This document shows positions 9,001 to 24,000 of a stretch of DNA of 25,523 bases, piece by piece. The stretch lies in assembly GCA_900314375.1 (NCBI GenBank), contig OMVC01000002.1:1-25523 (forward strand), written 5' to 3'. The notes under the pieces were generated by a model that saw nothing but the letters and a program-made list of their open reading frames with translations, was not told where the DNA came from and did not search any database. Source of the stretch: an uncultured bacterium. GTDB taxonomy: Bacteria > Cyanobacteriota > Vampirovibrionia > Gastranaerophilales > Gastranaerophilaceae. A program made the translations under genes and the position numbers. The number at the start of each line of letters is the position of its first letter. Positions within the stretch are counted from its first letter, which is position 1.

Positions 9001-12000
9001 ATGTTATGAATAAAAACAAAGAAAGTGTGGTCGAATAATGAAAACAAATTTAATTCAATCATACTTGAGTAATTCAACCAATTTGCAACAATACAATTCT
9101 GACAATGCAAAAAAGAATTTTGATGTAAATAAAGAACTTCTAAACAGAACTTTTATAAAACCCTTACCAAGCAACGGTCATCTGGTTAAAAATACTATTT
9201 TTGATTATCCGGCAGAGTTCTTTAAAGATATCAAATATAAGGCAAATGCTCTAAAGCACTCCATACAAGGCAATGCGAATGATAATGAGCTGGGAAGTCT
9301 AAATGATGCAGGAATGAAACTGGGTGGACTTGCTATAGCAACATACCTTTTGACAAGACGTCAAACACCTTTAACAAAAGCTATGGAATTTGTAGGGTTA
9401 TGCTCGTTTTTTGGGGCTATGGAAATTTGGCCTAAATTAGCATTACAATTACCTGCATATTTGATACATGGGTTTAACATAAGACAACAATATCGGGATA
9501 ATTACAATACAAAGAAACCTGTATTTTTAGACCACCAATTTATACCGTGGGATTTATATTCAGATGAAGAAATAAATAAAATCGGTGATAGGATGAAAGT
9601 TCCTAAAGATATTAAAAATCGCAGAGATTTCATACAAGAAAAAATGCGCAAAATAGCATTGCAAAATAACACTTTATGGATGCTGACAGCAGGATTTGCA
9701 ACTCCGATTATGAGTGCTTTAATTTGTAATGCTCTGGAACACCCGATTGCTGATTATCAAGACAAAAAATTAGCGCAAAAAGCTGCTGATTTATTAAATA
9801 AATTTAATGAAAACGCAAAAAAATACGATTACACACAAAATACAACAGAACTTGAAAAAATACTGGAAACAAATAAAGGTAAAAATATTTCAAAAGAAAC
9901 CATAGATGCTATTGTTTCTACTTTATCACAAAACTTGGATAAAGTTACATCTCAAGCAATAAGAAAAGATATTACTCGAATTTTGGGACAAGATAACGGT
10001 TACGAAATTTCTACAGATGTACTGGAAAAAATTTCTCAAGCAATAAGAACAGATTATTCGAAAGTAAAAATAGGAATTGATGATGCTACACTTGATAAAA
10101 TAGTACCTTCCGCAAAAGAGTTAATTCAAGAACTGCAAAAAAACGGACTTTTGGACGAAACATCCGCAATAAAGACCGGAGTAAAAGATTTTACTCAATA
10201 TATAAGAGTGATTTCAAACTTTGGACAAACAAAACTTGAACAAAGTGATATATCTCAAGAACAGAAAAATCGATTAAAATTCAGAGCATCACAACAAAAT
10301 ATTTCACATAATACGGCGATATCAAAATCTTTGAAATCTGTACCATCAACAAAATTAACCGAAGATACCGCAAAAGATTTAAAAGCAATTTCTGCAGAAC
10401 TGAATAAATTAAAAGGGCATCTTGCGGTTCTTGATGAATATGCATACTTAAAAGCTGCAATGGCTCCTGAAACAGGCTTGGCAAACGGATGGAATGATTT
10501 GATTTCAAAAGATTTGTTAAAGACTTTGGGTATAACGAATAAAGAAATTAAAGAAACCAGATATGACGAAAGAATTGTCGGAAACCTTATTCGAGATAAA
10601 ATAGAAGATATTGCATCAGACAAAGACAGATATGAAGCAGTTATTAAAACTTTAACAGAAAAATTATCAAAAATTGAAGAAAGAACAAGATTTGCAAATA
10701 TTGATATAAACACAAAAAATGCTGATACAGACACCACTTATAAAAAGTGTGTAGATTCAGCTTTCGAAATGATATCAGCACCTTTGCAAAAATTAAAGAT
10801 GGATTCAACGCTTCAAAGATTGTTCGGATACGAAACAAATGATAAATCCTCATTAAGAAATATACAATTGTCTTATGTTATGGATAGAGTAACAGGGGTA
10901 AAAGGTGCATTTTATCGTATGATGAACACATTAGATATGTATCGCAGAATAACCGAATTAGAAAAATCTAAAGGTACCCCTTTAGAAGGCCTTTCAAGAG
11001 AAGTAAAAGAAGAATTGGTCGAAATGTGCAAACGACTAATGATTGGCGGTCATAGCTCGGATTATGCCGTAAAATTCTATGCAAAACGCAATCCTGACTT
11101 GAATCCTGTTACAGGGAAAATAGATGATTCCGAATTAGAAATTAAAAACGGAAAAGTTGTTAATAAATATGTCGGACATCGCGACCCGAAAATGCTCGCA
11201 GAAAACGGCCATGACAGAGATTTCTACGAACGCGCAATGAGATTGATGTATGATGGTAAATTACACTCTGATACATCTCAAAATTTAGAAGGAACATTAT
11301 TCTATGAGAATTTTGAAGCATGGAGAAAAAATGTATTAAGAATGTTTGGCGGTGACAAATATTTTGTCAGACCAAATTTCCTTGTAGGCGGGAAAGAAAC
11401 CTACAGTACCGCACATGAAAGATTCTTACATTTGGGTAATGCTTTAGATGATATGTTTACCAAATTATTCCGTTCAAGCTACAACAGTAACAGATGGTTA
11501 AAATTCTTCGCAACATTCGGGGCAGGCTTATTAGGAGTTACCGTATTATCTCAATTTTTCTTCGGACACATGCACACAGACAGGTATGAGGCTAAACAAA
11601 AATGATAAATAATGTTTCTTCAAACTTAATAACACAAAAACTAAATAGCCTGTCAAATACAAAACAGACTACAAACAATTTGACTCGCAAAACAGCGCAG
11701 CCGCAGTTCAGCTCTAACTTGATAACGCAATTTTTGCAAAATCAAGCAGTAATAAATTCACCTGTCGTAAAACCTGCAGAAAACAATACTCCTATAAATT
11801 ACAAAAATGATTTACGTACATTATTTTTAACAAATAGCGTAAAATTGCTTGCAATGATTCCAAGAACATTCACAGCAAAAGATAAAGACGGCAACGAATG
11901 GATAGACGAAAATGAAAAAACAGGTACATTTTTAAGTGCTATTGACAGATTGGATGAGATTAAAGCGCAAGGAATAAATACACTTCACCTGCTGCCGATA

Positions 12001-15000
12001 AACCCTCCGGGCAAAGAAAACGCTATGGGAACAGCAGGCTCCGTATATTCACCCAAAGATTTATTAGAAATTGACCCGGTTTTGGTTGATAAAAATGATC
12101 CGCGTTCAGATAAAGAACAATTAAAGGCGTTTGTTGACGAATGCCATAAACGCGGTTTGCATGTAATGGTTGATATGCCAAGTTGCGCATCTTACCAGCT
12201 TTATAAAGAAAAGCCTGAACTTATGGCAATAGAAAACGGTATTCCAAAGACGCCACAAGGTTGGGAAGATATCAGAATGTTTCAACCCTGGGATGATGAA
12301 GGTAAAAGAACACTTAACCCCGAATTACTGGAATATCACAGACAATTTGTAGACATGTTGATAGATGCAGGTGTTGACGGCATTAGAGCAGATGTAGCAA
12401 GAGCTAAACCTGTTGAATTTTGGGATATAATAATACCTTATTCGCATAAAAGAGATCCTGAATTTGCTTGGCTTGCCGAAACATATACTTATGAAGATGC
12501 ATCTCCTCAGGCAAATATGCCTTATGACAGACCTGAAGATTCATTGCGTGCAGGTTTTGATGCGTACTACGGTCAATATCATATCTTCCATGAGTGGGAA
12601 GGAGCAAAGCAATTACACGATTACGTAATTGATAATTTGAATATGTCTTATAGGGTCGGAAACGGAAAATCCCTTATCGGTTCATTTGCAACACATGATG
12701 ACATATCTCCTATGTTCCATGGCGGAGAAGTTTATTGTAATTTAATTTCAGGGCTTCAAGCAACTTTACCTATGCTAAATCCGTATTTTGTTGACGGTTT
12801 CCAATCCGGCGATTATTATTTATATCAATATGCAAATAAATACAATGAAAAAACCGCGACAGATAACCACATAATGGATGCCCACGAAGGTAAACTTGAT
12901 ATCTTTAATCTTTCGCGTCAACCGGGAGGCAAAAATCCTGAAATTGGTAAGTTTATGACAGCAGCTTTAGATTTTCGCGACCAATATGCTGATATTCTAA
13001 AACGCGGTTCATACATTATTCTTGATAAAGAAAAAGATAAGCGTGACCAAATTATCGCTTTTGCGCGTCACAGACGCGGCAGAACAATACTTGTATTGGC
13101 AAATAAAGACGTTAATCGTCCTGTTGCATGCAAAGTAAAAATCCCAACCCTGAAAGAATCACAAAAGCTGACAAATCTTCTGCCAAAATATGGACAAGAA
13201 AGCAAATTTCAAGTAAATGACGGCAGCATTTCCGTTGTATTAGGTCCGGGCAGAATTCATGCGTTTGAAATCGATACACCAAATATCGAAATATATTGCG
13301 ATAAAGTCTATAAACAACACTAGGGTGCCACCATTTTTATCAATGGAAAATTTTTACTTGACAAAGTGTTAGGCTTGCCTTACAATTATTTCGTAAAGGA
13401 TTTTTCATGACAGTACAAAGCAAAGAAATAAATCTGACTTCAGGACTTGAAGACTATATTGAGAGCATTTATATTGCGTACTTAAATTCTACCCCTTTAA
13501 AAGGAGCAGAATTGGCACGCAAAATGAATATTTCAAGAGCCTCGGTATCTGAAGCCTTATCAAAATTATCAACAAAAGGCTTAATCAAATATAACAGTTA
13601 TGAAGCAATCGTTTTAACCCAACAGGGTATATATGAAGCCAAAAAAGTTTATAATAAACATCATATTTTAAAAAAATTTTTTGAAACCGTCTTGGATATA
13701 CCTTCTTCAGAGGCAGGAGAAAACGCTTGCAAAATAGAACATATTATATCAGAAGAAATTTTGAAAGAAATAAATAAATTTACGCAATATTGCGAACGAA
13801 ACACACAAATACTTGAAAATTATAAGAAGGAACACTAATTAAAATGACCCCGATAAGAGCAATAGGTAAATATTTAGACCAACCCCTATTAACCGCAAAA
13901 ATAAATAAAAGCATACCTGCACTATTAACAATAGGAAGCGGAGCCGTACTTTATGACACATTAGAAAAAACTCAAAAAAATAAACGGAAAAAAGTCGGAT
14001 TAAAGACTGCAACAATTTTACTTGCAACCGCAATATCCGCAATTAGTGCACCCAAAATTGCATCTGTTTTAACAGGCAGACAAGGTTCAAAAACACTTAA
14101 ACAAATAATAAATTACAATACAAAAAATGTTGATAAATTTTTAGAAACGCATCAGGTAGATGAAAAACTCCAAAATATTCTGCAAAAATCAAAGACAAAA
14201 GTTTTATCATTAAAAGAAGTAAACGAACTTTTTTCATCAAAAGAAACCGAAAACATCGCCAAAAAACTTATTCCGCCGCCTGATAATATAAAAGCTAAAG
14301 ATATATTTAAAGAAATCGGCTGGTTATCAATATATGGAGCTGTGCCTGTTGCGGGCGGAATAACAGGTGGAGTAATTGCGGATAAACTTACAAAAGACCA
14401 ATGGAGAGAACATCTTCCTAATAAAATTAAAGAAGGTACATATCAATATTTGGCAAATATATTCTTATGCAATATCGGAGCGGGAACAGCCCTTGCGATA
14501 TTAGAAAAAAATAATATCACATCAAAAGCTGCAAGATGTGTCGGCATGATTGGCGGGATATTATTAACAGGAGTTATTGGCGGCAGCATAATAGCCAATT
14601 ATATAGGCAATAAAATAGTAAACCCGATAATGCACCAAGATAAAAAAGATACAAGAACTCCTGAGCTTCTTGATTTGACACTGCATACAGACGATATAGC
14701 AACAGTTTCATTATTATCAGGGTTAAAATGGATTGAACCGTCTTTACCGCTATTATATTCTATTTCTGGTTATCGCGCCGGTACAGGTTATCGAAACGAT
14801 AATCATTCTAACACTAATGATTCTAAAAAGAATTTTTCACACAAGAAGTGTTAGGTCCTCCTAACATCTTGTCTATATTATAAACCGCAACTGTACATAA
14901 AGAGGCAACGACCTCTTTTTTTTATAGCAAAAAAATATATATTGGAGCCTAATTCAAATAAACATCTTGGGTCAGTTTTATTTCAAATTCGGAATTGGCA

Positions 15001-18000
15001 GGAATTGTTATACCGGAGCCCTTTTGTAATAAGCCTGTTACAGGAGATGCAACAGTTGAGGCCGCCGCTCCTACAAAGCCTGCAATTGTCGGCAGCGGAG
15101 AAACTAGCGTACCTAAAGCAGTTGAAGATAAATTTGTTGATATCTGACGGGATTTTTTGTAAAAAGCCACACCGCTTTGGACTTTATTTTTAACACCCGT
15201 TATATATTGACGTTGACCTTTAATTTTATTTAAAAAAATGTTCTTTGAATTGACTTTTGTAACTTTAGCTTCTATAGGATAAGTCTTTCCGTTCAAAGTC
15301 ATAGAAGTTATATCAATCTCTATCAAAGCACCGTTACCTGTTAATTGTCCATGATGCGCCAAAGCTACCTTCCCTTTGAAGGTCGTTCCGGCAGGTACAG
15401 TCAATAATTTTTTTGTAACAGGATTTATTGAAGTAAATGTTATCGGAGTATTAACCCCTGACCAATCTGTTAATTTTATAGAAGACTTAACATCAAAAGT
15501 CGTGCCTGACGGTAATTTCATTCCCAAATTCGATGCTGTTCTATTTACGGTATTTTGAATTTTTGAAATAATCGGAATTGACGAAACATCAAACACCGGA
15601 GTAGTTTTTGGAACGGCCTTATTTGAAAGCTTCGTTGATTTTGAACTTGTTTTATTTGTTTTTGTTGATGTATTCATCTCCTGATTCAATTTATTTGAAT
15701 CATATTTTTTTTCTATTTCGTCATTTACGGACAAATCAAGTTCATACCCGAACACACACGTTTGCGTACTCACAACAAGCATTATTATTAAAATAAATAT
15801 TTTAATTTTGTTCGCCGACATATTCTCCCGATTTCAATATTAAAAATATATACACACCAATTAATACCGGAGGCATAAACGATAGCGCAAAAAGTACAAC
15901 ATTTATCAGTAAAGATTTTTGCAATTGGCCTGTCAAATTCCATATTCTGCGAGTTGATAATACAAAATAAGAACACAAAACAGGTATTTCAAAACCAATT
16001 ATAAATGCAAGCATCAAAACAAACTGCCATGGTTTTTTGAATACAAACATTGCGTATGTCATAAATAATGCCAATAATGTCTGAATTACCAAAAGCACCA
16101 TTGTTTTTCTAAAAAAAACTTCACGAGTTAGAGGCATTTTAAATTTGAAATAATCATCCAAAACATTATTCATATTTACTAACCCCTTTCCAATAAATCA
16201 TTTATCGCTTTTGCAGCTTTTTTGCCTGCACCCATTGCGTTTATTGCGTTTGATTCTCCGACAGGTGCGACATCACCGCCCGCAAATACAGTCGGAATAC
16301 TCGTTAAACGAGTTGCCTCATCAACTACGATATACCCCCTTCTGTCTGTTTGAAGGTCATACCCGTCTGAAATTGCAGATTGTTGAATTATCGGATTTGG
16401 ATTTGTTCCTAAAGCAACAATAACGGTATCCACATCTTCAATTACATATTCGCCCGTACCGACAGGCTTGCATCTGCCCGATTCATCAGGCGCACCCAGT
16501 TCCATAACTTCAAATTTCATTCCGTTTACGTATCCGTCTTTTTCGAGAATTTCAACCGGTGCACGAAGGAATTTAAACTCAACACCTTCTTCTTTTGCGT
16601 GTCTTATTTCTTCTAATCGTGCAGGGAGCTCTTTTTCTGTTCTTCTATACAATATCGAAACCTCATTAAAACCTACCCTGACAGCAGTTCTTGCAGCATC
16701 CATTGCAACATTTCCGCCCCCGATAACTGCAACCTTTTTACCTGTTCTCAACGGAGTTACACAATCACCCTTTCCTGCGCCCATTAAATTTACACGGGTT
16801 AAAAATTCATTTGCGGAATAAACTCCGTTTAAATTTTCTCCCTTTATATTCATCATTTTAGGGAATCCGGCACCCGAAGAAATAAATATTGCATCAAAAC
16901 CGTCATCTTTTAACTGTTTTAATGTTATTGATTTACCTATAATTACGTTAGTATGAAATTCAACACCCATCTGCTTCAGGTTATCGATTTCTCTGTCAAG
17001 AAAAGTTCTGGGCAATCTAAACGGCGGAATTCCATAGCGCAAAACTCCGCCTAATTTATGCAAAGCTTCAAAAACTACAACCTTATGTCCTGCTTTTCTT
17101 AAATCAGCAGCTGCAGTAATACCTGCACATCCTGAACCCACAACCGCAACCTTTTTACCGGAAGGGGTTATTTCAGTTTGTTTTGCTCTTGTATTATCAC
17201 CGACATAGCGTTCTAAAGCACCTATTGCAACGGCTTCTCCTTTTATACCTAATACACAATTCCCTTCGCATTGACGCTCCTGCGGACAAACTCTGCCGCA
17301 AACAGACGGCAGCATACTTGTTTTACGAATAATTTCTCCGGCTTTTTCTATATCATCATTTTTTAGAGCCTCAATAAAATCAGGGATTTGGATATTAACA
17401 GGACATCCCTGAACACATCTCGGGTTTTTGCAATGAAGACATCGTGAAGCTTCAAGTTTTGCCTGTCCATCCGTAAAATTACTTTCCACAGCTTCAAAAT
17501 TCGATCGTCTTTGTATTTTGTCCTGTTCTTTTACTCTTTGTCTTTCAACAACCATCTTATTATCCCTTCTGCTATTCTAGCTTGCCAGCTTGGCAATTTT
17601 TAGCCCAAAAATTTCCTCTATATTCAAATTATTTAATGTATCCGCAATAAGTAATTCTGCCGGCACATTACCTCCTGCTTCATAATGCGGATAATGTCCC
17701 AATATTTTTAAACCCGTATATTCTTTTATTAAATGAGGAAAATATTTTGATTCTACACTCAAATCATTCTTATCATACTCATTTAATATTACGCCGAGAC
17801 ATTTAACTTTATTTGCATATATATAATTTGCGCCCGTAATAACTTCATCAAGCGTTGTCTTACGGCTATTTATCACTAAAATCAACGGTAAAGCAAGCTG
17901 TTTTATAATTTCAACCTCGGTAAATTTATCATCAATCGGAGTTGATATAGAATTTGAGCCTTCCACTATATGACATTCCGTCATTGCAATACAATTATTA

Positions 18001-21000
18001 TATGCCTGTATAATTTGCGCCATATCAACTTTTTTTACTTCAGACTTATACGCCCCGATAAGCGGAGATGCAGAACTTTCAAATTCATAGCAAGTTCCGA
18101 GTCGAATGTTTGAATCTGTTTTATTTATAAATGATAAATCACTGCTGGCAGAACCCATTGCCGTCCTTATCGGTTTGTAAAATGATGTTGCATACGATAA
18201 ACTCTGCATAGTCGCAGCAAGCCCTGCCGATACAATAGTTTTGCCTGTCTGTCTTTTTAATCCGGATATAAAAACACTTAACATAATTTTATTCTATCAC
18301 GACTCATTATTGATTGCAAAATAAACTTCTTTAAGCCGCTTTTTAGTAATGTGGGTATAAAGTTGGGTCGTTGCAACATCACTATGCCCCAAAAGTTCTT
18401 GCACAACCCTTAAATCCGCACCGTTTTCAAGCAAATGAGTTGCAAATGTATGTCTTAAAGTATGCGGAGAAATATGCTTATTTATTTTCTCTCCAAGCTT
18501 GCGAATAAATACATATACATCCTGCCTTGAAATTTCTTTTCCATTATCTTTTAATAATAATTTTTTTACACCGGACAAATTATTATTTAAGATAATCAAA
18601 TCTCTTGTTTTGAAATATCTTTCAAAAGCGGCTTTTGCCTTTGAACCGAACGGCACAACCCGTTCTTTTGAGCCTTTACCGTAGCATTGTATATATTTTG
18701 ATTTCATATCAATATTGTTCAAAGTAAGGTCTACAAGTTCTGAAACCCTCAATCCGCAATCGTATAAAAGTTCAACAATTATTGTTTCCGTTGGATTCAA
18801 ATCCGAATGGAATATTTCTTTTATTTCTTCCAAAGTCATAACTTTTGGCAGCCTTTTAGGAAGCTTTGGCTGCTCAATAAGTTGTGCCGGATTTTGATTT
18901 ATATAAGAATTTGCGCACAACCACTTGAAAAAACCGCGCAAAGACGCAATCTTTCTGACTACACTGCGCGGATTTATATTATTTTCTCTTAAATTTAAGA
19001 TAAATGAATTCAACGAATTTCGACCGACATCCGAAAAATCATTTACCCCTTTATCTCTGCAATAATCAATAAATGCGGATAAATCACGACGATATGCCTC
19101 AATAGTATTTTCGCTTAAACCTTTTTCAACTTCAATATATTCCAAGTATTCAGACAATAATTGAATATCCATAAACCGAATTATACTCTTTTTTTAGGGG
19201 TAAATCAATAAAAAATAGGAAATTATTATATTTGACAATAAATTTAGAAGGAGGATATATTCGCTAAATCATTACGAAAAATTTTCGGAATCCGTCAACC
19301 GGCAATTTGGGCAAGATGCTGAAACAAGTTCAGCATGACACGCAGATTATTTTTTACTGCGACATTACATATAGTTATCAAAATTTAAATATCCTCTTTT
19401 ATAACATCCATTGCAGAAGAAATTTTATCAGTTATTTTTATAAGTTTATTTTTTAGTTTATTAATTTTTTCATCATAATCATTTGTTATACTTTCACGAT
19501 TTTTTAAGAAATATATGTTTCAAAAAAATTTAACACTGTTCATGCGCTAACTTAAATAAATTATCATCCCTTGCATCACATTTCAGGCCTGTCGGAATAA
19601 ACAAATCTTTATAGCGTTCAACCGCATATCTGTCTGTCATGCCTGAAATATAATCGGTTACAATTCTGACGATATGTTCTTGAGGACATTTGCCTTCTAA
19701 AGTTTTGCAATAATAATTAAAAAGTTCGCGTATAACATGTCTTGCTTTTTCTTCTTCCAACTTTGCCGGAGAGGAATCGTTATAAACATTTTCAAACATC
19801 CATTTGCGCAGCCTTGTTGTATAAGCCCAGCCTTCTTCACTCATTGAAATTTCCGGTTTTCCGATAGAATTATTTACGATTTCGTGAATCATTTTACTCA
19901 ATCTTTTACTCTGAATCGGCGAGAAATAATCTATGCAATCTTTTGGTAAATCGCGTTCCGAAATAACTCCTGCCCGAATTGAATCCTCAATATCATGATT
20001 TATGTATGCAATTTTATCGGCAAGCTGAACAACTTTACCTTCAGGTGTTGTCGGTTCAAAACCCCATGTGTGAGTTCTTATACCTTCTATTGTTTCTTGA
20101 CAAAGGTTTAATTTTTCCAACACTTCTACCACTCGAACACTCTGGATATTATGATGGAATCCGCCTTCAACAAGTTCGTTCAATACACCTTCTCCGCAAT
20201 GTCCGAAAGGCGTATGTCCTAAATCGTGCCCTAATGCTATTGCTTCTGTTAAATCTTCATTCAAATCAAGCGCACGAGATATAGTTCTGGCTATTTGAGA
20301 AACCTCAAGAGTATGCGTTAAACGAGTTCTGAAATGGTCATCAAACGGTGATAAAAATACTTGAGTTTTATGCTTCAAACGTCTGAAAGCCTTTGAGTGT
20401 AAAATTCTATCCCTGTCACGTTGGAAATCAGTACGCAAATCACTTTTTTCTTCCTGAATTTTTCTGCCCTTTGAATTTACAACTTTTGTTGCATACTCAC
20501 TCAATATATTTATTTCTCTTTGTTCAAGTTTTTCTCTTATTGTTTCTGACATAATACCACCTTCTTGTGCGTATTCTAGCAAAAATTAAGATTATTGGTA
20601 TCATTTCTTTAGCGGATTTATTACAAAAATCAAACTTCTTCAGGTGCTTGCGGTTGAGGTGCAATGTATTTACCTGATTTTTTCAACTCATGAACATAAA
20701 TATCATTCGCAAGTTCGCCTATTTTACCTATTACCCAGGTCGCAATCGCACCATATAACATTGCTTTTGTTCCCGCGTATAATCGCGCATTAAAGTATAG
20801 TGATGTCCCGATAAAAGTTAATGCAGGGATGCCGTATTTTAATGCTACTCCTGTACGTTCCTGATTATTATCAGATTTTAGCAAGAAATAGCCCAATGTC
20901 GCAAAACCGCTTAATAACGTAATAATGTCTGTCGGGGCACTGCCCAATGTCAAATCTCGCAATTTGTTTACAAAATCTTCTGTTTCTATTTTTATGGAAT

Positions 21001-24000
21001 CCTCTAAACTTTTTACGCTTTGCGTATATAATGATTCAAGTTTTTGATATTTACTTTTTGGCAATAAAGCTTTGTATATATCTAAAATTTCTTCAACTAA
21101 ACCCTTTTTGAAATTTTGATTCTCGCTTAATTCTTCTAAATTCTCAAGTAATTCTTTTGAAATTTTTGGTTCAGTATTACCGGATGAAGAAATTTCTTGT
21201 TTCAATTTTTCTATATTTTTTTGTATATTTTTTTGAATTTCATCTTGAGAAGGTTCGCCGAAATTTTTCACAAAATCCCTGTACCCGCGACGAATTTCAC
21301 GAAGTAATTTTATTTTAGGTGCATCATTAAATTTTACCAATTTAGTCATTTTTATAATGCGCTGTTCTGCATCTTTTGCATAATCCGAAATTGAATAAGA
21401 TATATCCTTTTTAAAATTCTCGACATTATGCTGTATTTGAGTTTTACTGTTTAACATTTTTGTATCTGCAATAAAATCTTTTAATATATCAGGAGTCAAA
21501 AACCATAAGTAGCCGTTTTTATCAAAATCCTTTTCAAGATTAGAGGCAGCCAGCTTTAAATCTTTATATCTTTCCTCTATTTTTGTTGCAGAAAAGTTTT
21601 TATTATAAGACCTTAATAATTCATTATTCTTTTTTAACAAGGTTTCAATCCATTGCGATTTAGTTTGTTTTTGACCGTTTATTTCTATCAATCCGCGTTC
21701 GGTTGCTCTTAAAATTTCACCATGAATCTTATCTGTCGAACGCAATGTATCTTTTAAAATCTTTTTAGTATCAGAATAAGAATTTTTAACGGTTCTTTTA
21801 CCAATTTTTTCAAAAATATCCGTTATCCCGTTATGAATTTTTGCTCCGAGACTGTTTTCCTTATTACGGCACATAAATCTTTTCAAAGTGTAATCTTTCA
21901 AAGTTGTAAAATTGTTAGCTACTTCGCTTCTGGCTTTTACATAATCAATTGCTCGTATTACCCATTCGTTAGCGGCAAGCATTTTAGGTCTTGATTCTGT
22001 CTCAAGTTTTAATTTTTGCGAGCGAACCTCAAAATATTTTTTTAATTTATCAAGATGCTTATTTAAACCGAAACCACCTTTTAAAATGACAAATATCGCA
22101 CCTGCAATCAGCAAAGTAGCTCCTGCTATTGACGCTCCTATAGCATTTACGTCATGAGTTTTTTTTGCTTTTTTAGGAGCTGAAATTTCAATTGCATCAA
22201 GTTCGACTTTTGGCATTTGGGGTTGGGCTTTTAACCAATAAGAACTTAATGATGTACGCCCACCTACATCACTATATGAATTAATTCCTGCTGTGGATAT
22301 GAAATTTTGCATTTGTATAATTCTGCCTTGCTATAACATAACACACATAAATTTTTATTTTTGCATTTTATAAAGGCTTTTTTAAGCAATATTAAGCTTA
22401 AAAGCGAAGTACAGAAAATATACTTCGCTTACAAACTTGTGTGCATATAAACTATGCACAGCCCGAATAACCGCATTCGGGACAAATAAAGCATCCTTCC
22501 GCCATGCGGATAGTGTGTCCGCATTCAGGGCATTTGATGTCTTTAATTTCTCCTGACGGGTTATATTCGTCCTCCCCTGTCTTATCGTTTTCGATAGGCT
22601 TGATTATTGTACTGTCTTTATTGTCTTTTTTTTGCTCCAAATTCATCGGTTGAAATTGGCGTGAATTATTTCGATAAACCGTTATTCCTTTTAATCGGTT
22701 TTCATAAGCAAGTAAATACGTGTTTTTTATATCTTCTTCGGTTGCACTTTCCACAAAATTAACCGTCTTGGAAACCGCATTGTCCGTATGCATTTGAAAA
22801 GCTGATTGCATTTTTATATGGTAGTAAGGTGAAATGTCATGCGCGGTTACAAAAATATTTTTTACATTTTGATTGATACCGTTTATATGCGCTAATGAGC
22901 CTTCTTTTGAAATTTCTGACATTAAATTTTGAGAATACAATCCATGCGATTCCATATAATTTTTGAATATCGGATTTATTTCAAGCATTTCGGTTTTATC
23001 CAATATCAATCTTGAAAATACCAACCCGAATAAAGGTTCAATCCCGCCTGAAGCTCCTGCTATCATAGAGATTGTGCCTGTCGGTGCTATACAAGTTGTA
23101 GTAGCGTTTCGTATCCCGTTGATTTTTATTTGATTATCAAGTTCACCCCATTGCTCGTCGCGGATTTTTCCGAAAGATTTACCCCTAAATTTGTTATATA
23201 GATAATTTTCGCAATCATACAAACTGCCTTTGAAATTGTTAAATCTTCCGCGTGTTTTTGCAAGTTCGACAGATTCAGATTTTGAAACATAATCAATAAA
23301 TTCCATAACCTGCCCTGCAAGATTTACCCCTTCATCAGATGCATAAGAAACCTCTAATTTCATAAGCATATCAGCCCAACCCATAATACCTAAACCGATT
23401 TTGCGGTTATTTTGCACCATTTGAGAAATCTGCGGCAGCGGATAATTATTTACATCAATCACATTATCAAGAAAATGTATGGCTATTCTTACGGTATTTT
23501 CAAGCAAATCCCAATCGATCTTTTTATCTTTAATCATCAAACTTAAATTTATTGAACCTAAATTGCAAGCTTCATAAGGCAAAAGCGGGACTTCTCCGCA
23601 AGGATTTGTTGATTCTATCTGTCCGATTTGCGGGGTAGGATTATCTTCGTTCATTCTGTCAATAAAGATTATCCCCGGTTCACCATTTTTCCAGGCATTG
23701 TGAACGATTTTGTCAAACACATATTTGGCGCTCAATTTCCCGACTGCTGAATTTGTTTGAGGATTGATAAGCTCATAATCTTCATTATTCAGGTATGCCT
23801 GCATAAATTTATCGGTAAGGGCAACGGAAATATTGAAATTGTTTAATTTAGTCAAATCCGTTTTACAGTCTATAAATTCCAAAATATCAGGATGATCAAC
23901 TCTTAAGATGCCCATATTTGCACCGCGTCTTGTACCGCCTTGTTTAACGGCTTCGGTTGCGGAATTAAACACATTCATAAAAGATACAGGACCAGACGAA